Under the pieces are notes generated by a model. It was not told the origin of the DNA and did not search any database. It was given only the letters and a program-made list of their open reading frames with translations. Source: Sceloporus undulatus (Eukaryota > Chordata > Lepidosauria > Squamata > Phrynosomatidae). Taken from it: DNA of 64,000 nt. Positions 34,405 to 46,300 of the stretch are shown here, in pieces. Numbering within the stretch: position 1 is the stretch's first letter; every line of letters starts with the position of its first letter. The stretch spans positions 121,709,310 to 121,773,309 of the forward strand of contig NC_056527.1 in NCBI RefSeq assembly GCF_019175285.1, written 5' to 3'. The translations under genes were made by a program, and so were the position numbers.

Positions 34405-35190
34405 ATCATTCACTCTTAGATGTCGTCTATTAGCTGCACTTACCATCCCAGGCTCTTTTTACCTGCTCTTTATAAACCATATCTCTAAATGCTCAGCTGA
34501 CATTCCAGGCTACTGGAGTACTAGAAATTGGGAGACTGAAGTTTAATTTCAATGGTCATTCCTATGAGGGAGGACAAGCCACCCACCTACACCTGTTCTC
34601 TGGTAAATAGACTTGTGGCCAGAGCACATTTTCTTCTGGGCTGGGTTCCAGTGGGGTCAAGCCAGAAGAATCGGAATTCCTGATTAAATGGAAACCCAGA
34701 ACAAAACAGCTTGCTACTGAAAAAGGCTGTCCTCCCTTCCCTGCTCTTGCTTAGAGGCAGCTGGGAGCACATCTGCAGCACGGACGGCAGGTTGGAAGCG
34801 CCAGCCCCCATGCGTGACTCCTTCGGCACATGGCTGCCGCGCACGTGCCAGGCCAGAGCAAAGCGCCAGCCGCTGCCTTGGCAGAGAGAGTGGAAGCGTG
34901 CCCTTGGCAAAATGGACCCCGGTGCACCTTGGCCAAGCGGCCAGAGCAGATGGGGAAAAGTGAATCTGATGTGGCAAAATGTGTGTGTATGCCGGGAAAG
35001 AACAAGAATGTGGCATGGGATGGCAGTGCCTTTCACCTGCTTTAAGAAAGGGCAGCAGGAAAAGAGGGAAACAGTTTGGGAAAGAAAGAAAAAACTTCTT
35101 TTTCCATATTCAGGGGTAGCTGTGTTGGCCATAGAGCAGAGTACAGTAACATCCAAAATCCAGAAAATGGGGAGAAAATAGGGCTGCATC
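34405..35190. other. Intergenic DNA with a GC-rich core
   Basis: 34740-34960 is GC-rich and opens long frames on both strands (220 and 156 codons, mutually overlapping). None has a recognisable domain. Near 35105-35160 the phrase ggggtagctgtgttggccat resembles an interspersed vertebrate repeat. Confidence 0.45.
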
Positions 35191-35197
35191 TGCACTG

Positions 35198-35300
35198 CAG
35201 AATCATAGAGGTGGAAGAGACCCGCAAAGGCTATCCAGTCCAACCCCATTCTGCCATGCAGGAAGATATACCGTTAAAGCACTCCCAACAAATGTCTATC
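35198..35300 (-). mobile_element. CR1 3' end within a family A MITE
   Basis: The complement of a CR1 3' terminus (gaatcatagaggtggaagag, tccagtccaaccccattctg) lies between ctgcatctgcactgcagaat and gaaataatgcagtttaaccc, the two sides of a family A arm. This suggests CR1 inserted into the MITE. Confidence 0.5.
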
Positions 35301-35384
35301 CAGAAATAATGCAGTTTAACCCCACTTTTAACTATTGTGGCTCATGGGAGTTGGGTGGGCCTGAAAATGATAATAGAATTAGTT

Positions 35385-35475
35385 TGTTGTGGAGGTTTCG
35401 GGGTACGTGGCCATGTTCTAGAAGAGTTTATTCCTGATGTTTCATCAGCATCTGTGGCTTTGGCTTATCTGAGTT
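35385..35475. repeat. Fragment of the fold-back repeat seen at 53391
   Basis: gtggccatgttctagaagag and ttcctgatgtttcatcagca are shared with 53391-53606. Confidence 0.6.
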
Positions 35476-35911
35476 ATCATCATTGCATTTCAGCTCCCAT
35501 GGCGAGGAACTGATGGGACAAAATGAGACAAAATGACCCAGTATTTGGGGTTGTTTGGTGGGCATTGTTCCGTCTCAGGCCACCTGACTTCTGGGACTGG
35601 CCTTGCCTGGAAGGAAAGAGACGACTTCATTCTTTCCAGGTTGTGTCGATGCCCATGGCTATTTGAGCATGAGATGGTCCCAGGCCCATCGCCGAGCGCA
35701 CAAAATGGGAAGCGGCTCTTCATCGTTTGCCTTTCTGATCTATTTTGAGAGGACCTCTCCCCCATGCACACTTCCGCAGTGTGTCATTGCGCTTCCAGCA
35801 ACCCACATTCCTTCCGTCTCCAGCAACAATAATTACACACTTGTTGGCTTGATTGCTGACAGGTGAAAAGGTTGCAGCCATTTCCCAACCCCATCAGCAC
35901 TCAAGTGCTTT

Positions 35912-35952
35912 AGTATTATTAGTATTATTATGATTATTATGATCATTATTAT
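35912..35952. repeat. Imperfect (TTA)n run
   Basis: TTA/TGA/TCA triplets, about 13 units. Confidence 0.8.
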
Positions 35953-36209
35953 TTCTGAAAGAAACCAGTTTTGCCTTTTCTCCTCCTCCTCTCTTTCTGC
36001 CGAGGCATTTGACACCTGGAGGTAGATGCCATCTCCTTCAATGATCGCCTCTGTGCATTTTCCCACACGCCGCCCAGCTAAGAAGGCGTGGGAGACACAC
36101 AACCATGTTGCAACCCAATAGGGAAAGCACTGCCGCTTTGTGTGAGAGCCCCAAAATTGCACCTTATTACACAGGAGGAAGGCTCTCGGAGTCTAAAAGG
36201 ACATAGACC

Positions 36210-36408
36210 ACATCTGCACTGCAGAAATAGTCCAGTTTGACATTGCTGTGGCTAAGTGCTAGGAAAACCTGGGGATTTGTAGTTTGTTTGGGCACCAGAG
36301 CTCTATGGCAGAGAAGGCTCCGCATCTCACCAAACTACAGTTCCCAGGATTCCATAGCATGGAGCTATGGAACTGGATAAACTGGATTGTTTCTGTAGTG
36401 CGGACGAT
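36210..36408. mobile_element. Palindromic MITE, family A
   Basis: catctgcactgcagaaatag opens and tttctgtagtgcggac closes. gatttgtagtttg and caaactacagttccc form the inner pair. Nearly complete. Confidence 0.75.
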
Positions 36409-37009
36409 CCAAGGAAGATGCTTGTCTGGACATTACGAAGAGCCAAGTCTCAGCTTGTCTCAATGATTCAATCCAGGCTCCCTTCCCCTGGTGTTAGTGT
36501 GTATGCGTATATGTGCTTTTTGTGAAGTGGGAGATGTGTGATGCTGCAATACTTTCCCCACCTTACATTTCATTTCATGTGGCTCCAAAGGGGCACATGT
36601 GGGGAGAGCACCCACGCGTCTTACGACTGCGTTCTGTGTCGTGTTTTCCTTATGACCGATTGTGCGGAGGAAAGACCCAGCCAGGCCAAATATAGCTGCT
36701 GCAACGTCTTTCTGTACTTTCTGGAGGAACTGGTTTTCGCTCTCCTCGCCTCTCGCCCAGCCTTGCATTTCCAGACACTTCCTTGAACCTTTGCTTAAGA
36801 TCCCACACTGGCTTTTGAAACAGAGATGGGACAGACAAGGTTTCTTGAGGGTTGGCTTGGGGCACTTTTGGGGCTAAAAGAAGAAGAAGCATCTTCCCAG
36901 AGGTCAGGAAAACCACTTTTCCAATTCTCAAGTTACCAATGAAGTGGAATTATTGGATGACTCCATTAACTCAGGAATTCATGACAGCACAAAGGAGGAG
37001 GAAGGCGTT

Positions 37010-37118
37010 GATGCCAGTCAATGTTTATGGCGACCCTAAAGGCAACCCTATCATGGGGTTTTCTTGGCAAGATTTGTTCAGAGGTTTGCCATTGCCTTCA
37101 CCTGAGGCTGAGATCACA
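37010..37118 (-). repeat. Sauria SINE fragment
   Basis: Body section only, on the minus strand (tatggcgaccctaaaggcaa to ttcacctgaggctgaga). Confidence 0.7.
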
Positions 37119-37136
37119 CAAGAACAATTGGAAACG

Positions 37137-37443
37137 TAAATGGGGTTTATCCCGTGAAAATTGCCCATTCACAATTAGGACTTTAACACATTGTTGTGAA
37201 TAAAGTACCATTATGCCAGGAATATCCCATGGAAATTGAGCAAGTGTGATAAAGGTTTTTCACACGACGTTGCGATCAAAAGCAATTAAAGCACCATTAA
37301 CCCAGGAAAAACAGCAACAAATCATTCACAGGAAAATCCCATTTTATTGCCTGGTTATTCTCGGGATAATGACCGCTGTGTGTGAAAATCTTAATTGCGA
37401 TTTAATAGTAATTGCACAATTTTCACGGGATAAACCCCGTTTA
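37137..37443. mobile_element. MITE with 27-bp near-perfect TIRs
   Basis: The left terminus (37137-37163) and right terminus (37417-37443) are reverse complements at 26 of 27 positions (core GGGGTTTATCCCGTGAAAATTG minus its first bases). The interior is A/T-rich with no frame. The high match between ends suggests modest age. No target duplication is clear, so the superfamily is not assigned. Confidence 0.8.
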
Positions 37444-37473
37444 AACCACCTTGGCATCTCATAATTTAATTTT

Positions 37474-38017
37474 TAAAAATAGAAGATTACGAAGAGGTGC
37501 CATTGGAAGAAGTGAAGGAATGGCAGAACTGTATGGTGTTTTTTAATATTGTAAGCTGCCCTGATAAAACTCCATAGAGTCAAACCTGGGTCTGTCTCTT
37601 CAGTACAGATGAAATGAACCACGTCTTCCGTATTGTCGTAATTCGGGGTGCGCTGCGCACTTTTGAGAGCGGAGGAGCAGCTCACAAAGCTGTAGAAACC
37701 ACAAGGCCAGACTGGGGGGAAGACACACTTTGTGGGTTGGCATCCTGTTTCCATCGTAGTGCAGCTGCTTGGGCTGCGCAAGGTAAAGGTTAGCGACTCC
37801 TTTTCTGAATGAGTCACTTCTGTGACAGAGACACACCGAGTCCCAGCTCTACAACTCTTTCGATGCCTGCGGACATTCCTCCCAAAGGTCAGCGAAATGG
37901 GCCCCCGCATTTCAAGGTGGAAGTGGAAAGTGTCACCAACCCAACTGCAAGAGGAAATGTGGGGCCATGTGTGCATGTGTGTGCAAATGTGAATGCACCC
38001 TGATGTATCTCCAAATT
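37474..38017. other. Unassigned segment with a long open frame
   Basis: A 255-codon open frame runs on the minus strand over 37473-38240, but its N-terminal third is SINE sequence. The remainder has no motif I recognise, and it probably is not a gene. Confidence 0.4.
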
Positions 38018-38258
38018 TCCTAGTATGGCATAGTGGTTTGAGTGTTGGACTAGGACTCTCTGGAGGCCCGGGTTCGATTCCCACTTCAGCCATGAAACCC
38101 AATGAGTGACTTTGGGCAAGCCACATACTCTCAGCCTTGGGGAATGCAATGGCAAACCTCCTCTGAACATGTCTTGCCAAGAAAAACCCGTGATAGGTTT
38201 GCCTTAGGATTTCCGTAAGCTGGAAATGACTTGAAGGCACACAACAACAACAAAAGGA
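38018..38258 (+). repeat. Sauria-type tRNA-derived SINE, near full length
   Basis: Head agtatggcatagtggtttga, intact B box (gggttcgattccc) and tail ttgaaggcacacaacaacaa. Confidence 0.9.
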
Positions 38259-38261
38259 TAG

Positions 38262-38425
38262 TTTTGCCTTTGGGTCATCATAAGTTGGAAATGACTAGAA
38301 GGCGCACAACATTTACACATACTTCCCTTGAGGCTGAGAGAGCGTGACTCACTCAAGGTTACACAGTGGGTTTCACCAAAACCTGGTCTCCAAGTCATAG
38401 TTCAACATTCAAGCCACTATGCCAC
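38262..38425. repeat. Two Sauria SINE fragments
   Basis: A plus-strand 3' end (ataagttggaaatgactaga) abuts a minus-strand body and head (cttgaggctgagagagcgtg to caagccactatgccac). Confidence 0.75.
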
Positions 38426-38429
38426 TCCA

Positions 38430-39311
38430 TGAGTTGCCTGAATTACTCTCCATGAGTTACTTGTGCATTAATTCAGATGCTCAAGGCTCCACAGCTCTTT
38501 AAATAATAAAAAACCTTCCTAGAATTGCAAATGCCCTGGATTTCATTCCATAAAGCCAACCTAAATACAGGAAGCTGTGCTGACTAAACCGCCCAAGACT
38601 GGAGAAGATAACATGCTAGTTCCCAATGCAGATCTGCCCAGCAGAGCAAGTTTCTTACAATGGGATCCTAATGGGATGCTGCCACCCAGTGGCACACGGA
38701 TAAAATAAATGAGTGGTAAAAGAGATCATGTAGTATGGAATATTTAAGTGGCAAACTAGTTAATTTCTACATTTAACTGCATAGGAGATGTTGCTTGCCT
38801 CACTGTCCAAGGATGTCCAGACTCCAAGCTTCCCATAAGTATCAAAGACCCTGAATATCATCTTTTATCGTAAGCAGAATAAGAATATTTTAGCTACTTG
38901 AGTCAGGGTTTACATTTCAGCTCAATAGGATTTAAGGCTGTTTTGTAATTATGTAAGAACTCCTACGTAATGCATGAAGGAAGGTGCCTTCAATGTGCAA
39001 GGTGCCCTGCGTATGAGAGAACTAATAAAAGGTTGCTCACTCTGAATTAAAGCTTTTCTTCAAACCTTCTCCTTTACACTTCATCTCCATGTGTGTGGAT
39101 GCAATAGGATTCCCATATTCCACGTCAAAGGAAGGGGAAGCCTCTGCAGAGTTAGAGGTGGGGGGGAAAGGAAAGTTACAATTTCCTACTAGGTTGCTGT
39201 ATCTTGAAGTGCAAACATTAGCAAGTGGTGGCATCTGACAGAAGTTGAGGAACAGAAGAGAAAAACCCTCAAAACCCTCCATCGCATCCCAAAGGAAGGG
39301 CCCTTAAACCT
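38430..39311. other. Intergenic DNA downstream of STARD7
   Basis: No repeat or coding signal that I can support. This marks the change from repeat-rich left flank to repeat-poor gene territory. Confidence 0.5.
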
Positions 39312-41147
39312 GTTGTATTAGTCGTGACCTTTATTGGTTCTTCTGTTCTCATAAAAACTCTGTATTTAATAAAAGCACGAGGCGGTCCATCAGTAGTTTT
39401 GTTAATAGGCCCTCGCTGGCCACAGAACAAGACCCAACGGGGTCTCCATGCAGAGTTTCACCCCATCCCCACCCCACAGATAACATACTCCCGAACCCCA
39501 GTTCCCAAGGTGAGAAGAGGAGCTTCCTTGCGTTAGTGCTGACCTGGCTCTGCTCAACTCAACCTGGGCGGCTCATACTTTCTCCTTCATGGGACTTAAA
39601 AATACATCACATGCTTGAACACACAGAAAAGAGGGTGGGAGAAGAAACCCCCTGCTCTCCCATTTTTCACTGGCACAGATACGGTTCTCCAAGGATACTC
39701 GCACACTACACCCAACCTCACATATGGTTCGTTTGGCTTTGCATCATTTGCAGACAGTGCGATAAATGGAAAGTCTCTTTGAATGCAGCACGTATCGATG
39801 GGTACTACAAGGACCCAACTCAGGCAGGCCGTGGCGCGCCACAGATGTGAATGAATGTTACTTGGAAAAAGAATATAGGCACATCCCTCGCTTCCTTGGG
39901 ACATGCTCAAACGGCAGTGTGCCTGTATTGCAGGCATGTTAGGAATGACTCCGCTCCCCTGCCAACCTAGTTCTAGAGCATCAGAATGAGAGGTTGGCTT
40001 AAAAATCATTAGTAAATTCTAGATTATGGGGATAACAAGTAAACCAAGATGGTCATTTTGAAAAACCCTACAAAATCTGGGATGGATGCATGCCTAACAC
40101 TGTGCTTTCAGTCCATCCTGCTCTATGCTGCTCCTCTAAAGTCCAGCAGTTTGGCTGCTCAACTTTCCCCCCGTTATCCCCTTTTCAGGTTTCAAAACCC
40201 TTTGCACTAAGATAAAAATCACATTCAGAAGGTCTTATCTGTCACACACCAATGGCAAGTATTCCAGTTTGTGGCTATGTTGTGGTTTCACTCTGATGGC
40301 AGAGGTTGTGCAGATACCATTGGTATGGGACCAAAGAGTTAAATTACCCCGAGCAGAAGCTGGGGTTATAAACTAGTCAAGGTTGAGTGTCACCAATCCA
40401 AAGAGGAAGAGGACAAAATAGAAACTATGAAGACGCCGTCTTCTTTCCAAAGACACACACAGAGAGCCAGGAAAGGCAGCAGTGTCCCAAGGGAGATACC
40501 CAAGAGCCTGTTTCCAGCAGCTACAGAGGCTGCATGCAGTAGTGCCAGAAGGAAAACAAGGCACATTGGCAGCAGAGAAATTCCCTGCGTAGGTAGAGCA
40601 CATGGGATTCATGCGCCCAGCCCCGTTCCTCAAAGCACACGTGGATGCGGAAACAGATCTGCCGTAGAAATAAGCATCTTTTGGACTGGCTTCACTCAAC
40701 ACACTCGTGCAGGCACTGCAGATATGCCCCTAAGCCATGATATCTACAAAAAGGCTGCAGTTAAAGGCTGCAGTAGCCTGGTGGTTTTGCAAAGGTGTCC
40801 CCAAAAGGCATCTATAACCGGGTGGCACCATGGTGATGGGGAGAAAGGTTTTCCTCTTGAAAGTGACAGATTTCTCCCATGCATCCCCATTGGGAAAGAA
40901 GCTCACCAGCACAACAGTGGCCATGGAAAAGAGCTTTTCAAAATTGCTGAGCCTGGATCCAAATGGCTAATATAGCCGCCCTCTTCCAAGATGGCACAGG
41001 AGGGGGGAGGGAAAGGACTACAGAGATAGGAGGAAACCAGCTGAACTACGGTCCCAAAGGTGTCCCTTTCTTGGTCTTGCTTTCTTCCTAGTAAGCCCAG
41101 AGGCCAAGTGTTTTGGGCTGCCAACTCCGGGGATCAAGCCCTCCACT
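39312..41147 (-). other. STARD7: Predicted STARD7 3' UTR
   Basis: Between the STARD7 stop codon and the first plausible poly(A) signal lies about 1.8 kb with no recognisable transposon. That is in sharp contrast to the DNA further left and fits a transcribed UTR. The 182-codon plus-strand frame at 40427-40975 is antisense to it and unsupported. Extent is inferred from the poly(A) signal alone. Confidence 0.55.
39330..39335 (-). terminator. STARD7: STARD7 poly(A) signal AATAAA
   Basis: The canonical hexamer on the minus strand is followed by a GT-rich stretch (GAGGGTTTTGAGGG) within about 80 bases. Transcript cleavage would fall near 39312. Alternative sites cannot be excluded. Confidence 0.55.
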
Positions 41148-41347
41148 TTAAGCGTAGTCTATGTGAACAGGACTGCATGTTCCTTCACCTTTGTGCTCCT
41201 GGGTGGGCACACTGTCCTTCCCCTCACTGCCACCACTGCTGTCACACTCTATGGGCTTGGAAGAGGAGATATAGTCCTTCACAGCAATCTCCATGTTCTT
41301 GGCTTTCAGGGCAGCCATGTGCAGCTTTTCCAGGAAGTCTGGCATGC
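41148..41347 (-). CDS. STARD7: STARD7 coding exon 8
   Basis: Encodes GMPDFLEKLHMAALKAKNME and the tail to the stop. The acceptor is ATAG at 41348-41351, entering in phase 1. Confidence 0.93.
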
Positions 41348-43365
41348 CTATCAGGGGTTGGAGGGAGAACAACATTAATTGACAGAAGAGGGTGCCTTCC
41401 CCAACCTGGCTTCCCTCAGCCAGTTTGTACTGCACCTCTCATCATCCCCAGCCAGAACAGCCATGGTTGAAGAAGGCTAAGTGGGAGAAGAGGCACTTGC
41501 AGAGCCCTTGAGAAATCAACCCAACTCCAGCACTCAAGCATTCCTGCTGAATGGGTACCATGGGAATTTCACTTTTAGTAGTGGCCAGAGCTTTCTTATG
41601 GGCCCTCGTCCTCCTCTTATTGCGTCCCTCAAAGCCCTGCCCTCTGTACTCTGGGACTACTGAAGACACAGCCTTCCTCCAAATATAGCAGGGCAACCCA
41701 CATTGTATCTTCCTACAGCGACTTCTGCTTTTTCGATACAGAAATGGGAGTAGCTATGAACTCCTTGGAGTACAGCTTCCTGGGTGCTTGACGAAATGGA
41801 GAAGGGCACACCTAAACCTGCAACCCTATACAGTACATACCTGAGCCCCAAGGTGTCACCCAGTGAATAGGTATTTGCTTCTATAGAAGCCAGAATGATT
41901 GCCTCTCTAGCATTTTCTATCTCCTTTTTTAAATTGATTGTTCACTGCACTACTCACCACTGGAGACCATCCAGCTGACACAATACCGAGGGAACACAGT
42001 TTGAGGGTTGTCACTGTATGTTAGCAGGTAGTCAAAGCCATTCTGAAAAGAGAAACAAAGTTAGCAGATCCTTACCAGGGGTGCCCCATAACATCCAGAG
42101 TTCTTCCATTTCTCCCACCTCTCTGGTCTTGCCTTTGACAATATCACCACCTTGTCCAAAAATTCCCCACAGGGACCAGGAATGTACCTCATCAAATGTC
42201 TTGTGCGGACGGATAACCATCTGGGATTCATAAGTGCGGACACGGACAAATTCAGGATCTTCTGGGACACCTGGATGCTCAACCGCTCTGGCAAAGAAAG
42301 AAAAGAGGCCATGCATTTCACTAAGAATCCCAAATTTTACCTCAAGGTTTCTCTGAAGAAGACATTGTAGTGGCAGTCCAAGTCATATACACTCAGCAAC
42401 TCAAAGATATCCACTGGAACAGCAAAAGGAGATGGAAGGAGAGGGTGGAATAACCTATAAGTATGTTTAAAACAGAGTGTACTCCAAGTGTATGGCTCAC
42501 GTTACATGAAAACTCTGCATGTGCAAATTAACAATGCTCATTTCCTGCTTTCCTTCCATCTCCTCAGCACTTGCTCCCCAAAGCTCTCTAAACCATCCGA
42601 AAAGCAAACCTCTGGGGGCAGAAATATGCAAGTGACATTCCTACAGATCTCCAGATTTTGTACACATTTCAACAGCAGCGTGAACATTATTCACTTTGCA
42701 CAGGATTCCTTACCGTGAGACCAGAACCATCAGATTGTTCTCCCGGTCCACACTGTGCCGCCGAACATATACATAGTCCCGTGAGTACATGGGATACTGC
42801 AGGTTGTGGGGAGACGAGAAAAAGAAGATCAGTTACATTTGTCAACTTGCATTGGCCATGGCCTTTGACTAGTACAATGAACTCATTGATGAAATGTTTT
42901 ATCATGAACCTGGAACATCCAATCATCAGAACAGGACATAAATAAGCACTAACCGGAAAGTGGGTCACCCAGTGAACAACCTCTGAGCCGGTGTCTTGAT
43001 CTCTCTCAATCACTTCCAGTTTGATGACCAGTGAGTCCCATTTCTTTCGATATTCTGTATCCAGCTGGAAGACAGGAAACCACAAAAGCTTACTCTGGGT
43101 GAAGCAAAAGCATGCCTTCTGCTTGCCAAAGCACAAACTGAAGAATACTGCTCCATTATATTACAAAGAGGCAAATGGCAACTAGATCCTTCATGGCTTC
43201 CTTTCCAAAATCCAGTCACAATACCTAAGTAAGTAGAACTAAACTGATGACACTTAAAGCCTGCTGCATCCTCTTGCCTCAAAGATAAGTGTTCCACTTT
43301 CCTACACTTCACTTTTCACTTTGTGGATTGCTTTCTCTCCAAGCAACAGAAATCTCTACAGTAAT

Positions 43366-43398
<33 letters not shown>

Positions 43399-46300
43399 GG
43401 AATCTAAGGAAAAGGAGGGGAAAAGCAGATTGGAAGTAGCAAGATACACCACACAAAGCTTGCAGGACAATGGGGCATCAATTTCAGAGGGGTTAAGATT
43501 TCATGAAAGCATAGAAAATGAGGTGTGCAAAAAGTGGGGGAAGAAAAACAGAGAGAAGAGATCCCATTGGAATTGTGGGGTTTGCTTGCAAAATGAAAGC
43601 AAGCAGAAATGTTTTGCCAAGAATGTGTCCCACTGAGCATAATGAACTCCTGCAACCAGGATTGTTGGCTTCTGGTGCTTCTGCTTTCAGATTTGAGCCT
43701 GGAAAACAGCTGAGGAGAGACCCTGTTATCTCTTAAAAGACAGACATCTTAAAAGCACAGGTGAGAACCAGGGGCCTTCTGAATACAAGAGGAGCTGGAA
43801 ATTCCAACGCCAGGACATATTATCACTAGTGAGGAAGAGGGCAAAGTGCAACAACACTCACCTGCACATTGAAAAATTGCCTTGGAGTCACATCTGTGTA
43901 TGTCCCAAATACTACAATAGAAAGAGGTAAATATGATGACGACATTATTGTTTCAAAAGCTAGGCATTCAGTGAGAGCAATATGACAAAATGACACTGGA
44001 TTCTAGATTTTATGCACAAACACAGCAGAACTGGATCATGAAAACAAAATCATACACACACACACACACACTGGTATCCCTAAAAGTTCTCAACTGTTTC
44101 ACACTTTGAAAGACTGCTATGTTTTGCCCATGAGTGGCCTTGTAGCTCTGGCTCCCTGCTGTGCAAATACAAGGCTCACAAATCAAGAGGCAAGGGAGGG
44201 TACCTCTGTATTGGTAGAGATGGCTCCCTCCAAGCGGACGTCTCCACAGCTTGAAGTGTTTCTTGTCCATCACCATTTCCCAACTCTGCTCCTCTGGATC
44301 AGAAGCAATGTCCTTGTCAGGGTTTGGCTCCTGAGATTGTTTCTCTCCTCGGTTGCCCTGGAACATCTGGTTGATTTCTTCCATGCGCTTCATCTCGTCT
44401 GCAGACCTTGCCAAGGAGAGAGGAAAATCAGTTCACGTTTGCTCACATTGATGTGATCCTATCTGGGCAAGTTTTATGGGAGACCTCTTTGTTCCAAATG
44501 GGTCCAGAGCACAGAAGGAAAAACTGTATAGCCCACCGGATGACTGCAACTTCCAGCAGCCGGGAAAGCCAAATGTGAGGAATGCTGGGAGTTGCAGTTC
44601 AATAACCACCTGAAGACTTACATAATTCCCATCCTTACTTTAAAGATTAAACAGTGAATGGCAAGAAATGGCGGAGACTGGAAGGGGAGATCCTTAAGTA
44701 TGGATTTTCTTCCTAAATTTGTGCAAGCTTTAAGTTCAAAACAGAGAAAATATCAGCCCAGTTCTAAGAGTAAATAGAAGTTTGTTATGTACATAAGATT
44801 TCAATTTCTGCACTTTCTCCTCCAGCTCTGGCAGATCCACAAGAAGGAAATGACAGGGGGCTCTTGGTAGTACTCAGAGATTTCCACTGAAACAACAGGG
44901 TTTGGTTCCAGGACCCCCCGCAGATACCAAAATCTCTCATTAGCCTCAACATTAAACTATTTCATTACCATGGGTAATCCTAATTCTCTCTGGGTCAAGA
45001 CTGATGTTTTTCACCACCGCTAACCACAGCATTCTGTTTTCTACTGCCCAGCGCATGGCTGGATGGGGCACTCTGCACTCATAGGCCACGTGTCGTATGT
45101 GGCCTAAACCTCTGAAATCAGACTCACAGGCAGCAGCTCTGGGCTTTATCTATCCATACATACACACAGACTCCGACTGGCCTCCACCTCATGCTCACTG
45201 CTAGTATACGGTTATCAGCCAGGAGTTTGTGACAGGTGGGACGCCCAACCTCCCCCCAAAATAGCTGCTGAGGTAATGTGGGTCAGGCAACGGAGAGGAC
45301 TATTATTAGTCTACACAAAAATTCAGAAGCCATCTCTTACTGCAACTCCAAATGAAGCTGCCTTGGTTTCTGGCCATCAAAACAAAAGAAAATCTTACAC
45401 AACCTGCACTTGTCTCCAACCCAAAGTCTGCTGCTTGAGGAGTGCTGCCATTTCTAAGAGGAGAGGTCAATCTCCTATGTCCAGATAAAAAGGGACTCTT
45501 AGGACTCCCACATTGGAGCACACAAATGACGTGGGGAGCTTTAGTTTACCAACAATTTACTTCTTTTAATGATTTTCACAAGGGTGGATGCCCCTCTGCA
45601 AACTGCACAAAAGCCACACATATCCCTTGGTGGGGAAAAAACCTTTGCCTCTTGTTTCCTTGTACAAATACTTTTGAATATGCTGGACCAATTTAACTAT
45701 CTCTGGTCTCCATCTGGCCTATAAAGTATGCTGTAGTTTATTGTCATTTTTATTCTTACAAAGATTTGGTTAATGGGGGCTGGAACCGGCCCAAGAAAAA
45801 CCAAAAGACACTTCAAGCACCCAGGATCACTGGAAAGAGTCCCAATTTCCCGTCCGGAAGACAAAAGCTTGGCACATTTGCATTGCCGCTGTTGGAAGTG
45901 TTTCATGTTTCCAAGCACTATTGACACAAACCCTAAAAATAAAACCAAAAAAGAAAGGACAGAGGCTAAGGCCAACTGGGTTCTCACAGGACCCAACCAA
46001 GACAGCCATTCAACGCCATTAAAACATGACCAAAAAGATTCCAACCCAACCAAGAGAACTCTTTCAGGTTGAGTAAAATTTGCCTTCTGCAAGAACGGCC
46101 ACAAAGAATTCTGCAGAGGACAACTAGAAATAAAGGCTGTTGTCCCTAGAAGCATCCTTGAGGTAAGGAAAAGTGTTTCCAAGCTTCTTGCATCCTTCCT
46201 GAACAATTACGAGACAAAATTCTACCCTGGATGCACTTTTAAACTGAAGAATTTACAAAGACCAGGACAGCAACTGACTGAATTTTGTGAGGCCAATTGT

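Noticed and set aside
34587-35249. 220-codon open frame on the minus strand
   Set aside because: The GC-rich segment is open in four overlapping frames on both strands, and there is no family match or consistent start context.
37473-38240. 255-codon open frame on the minus strand, the longest in the window
   Set aside because: Its start is inside a Sauria SINE and the rest has no motif. Length alone is weak evidence.
40427-40975. 182-codon open frame on the plus strand
   Set aside because: It is antisense to the predicted STARD7 3' UTR, has no domain and lacks splice or promoter context.
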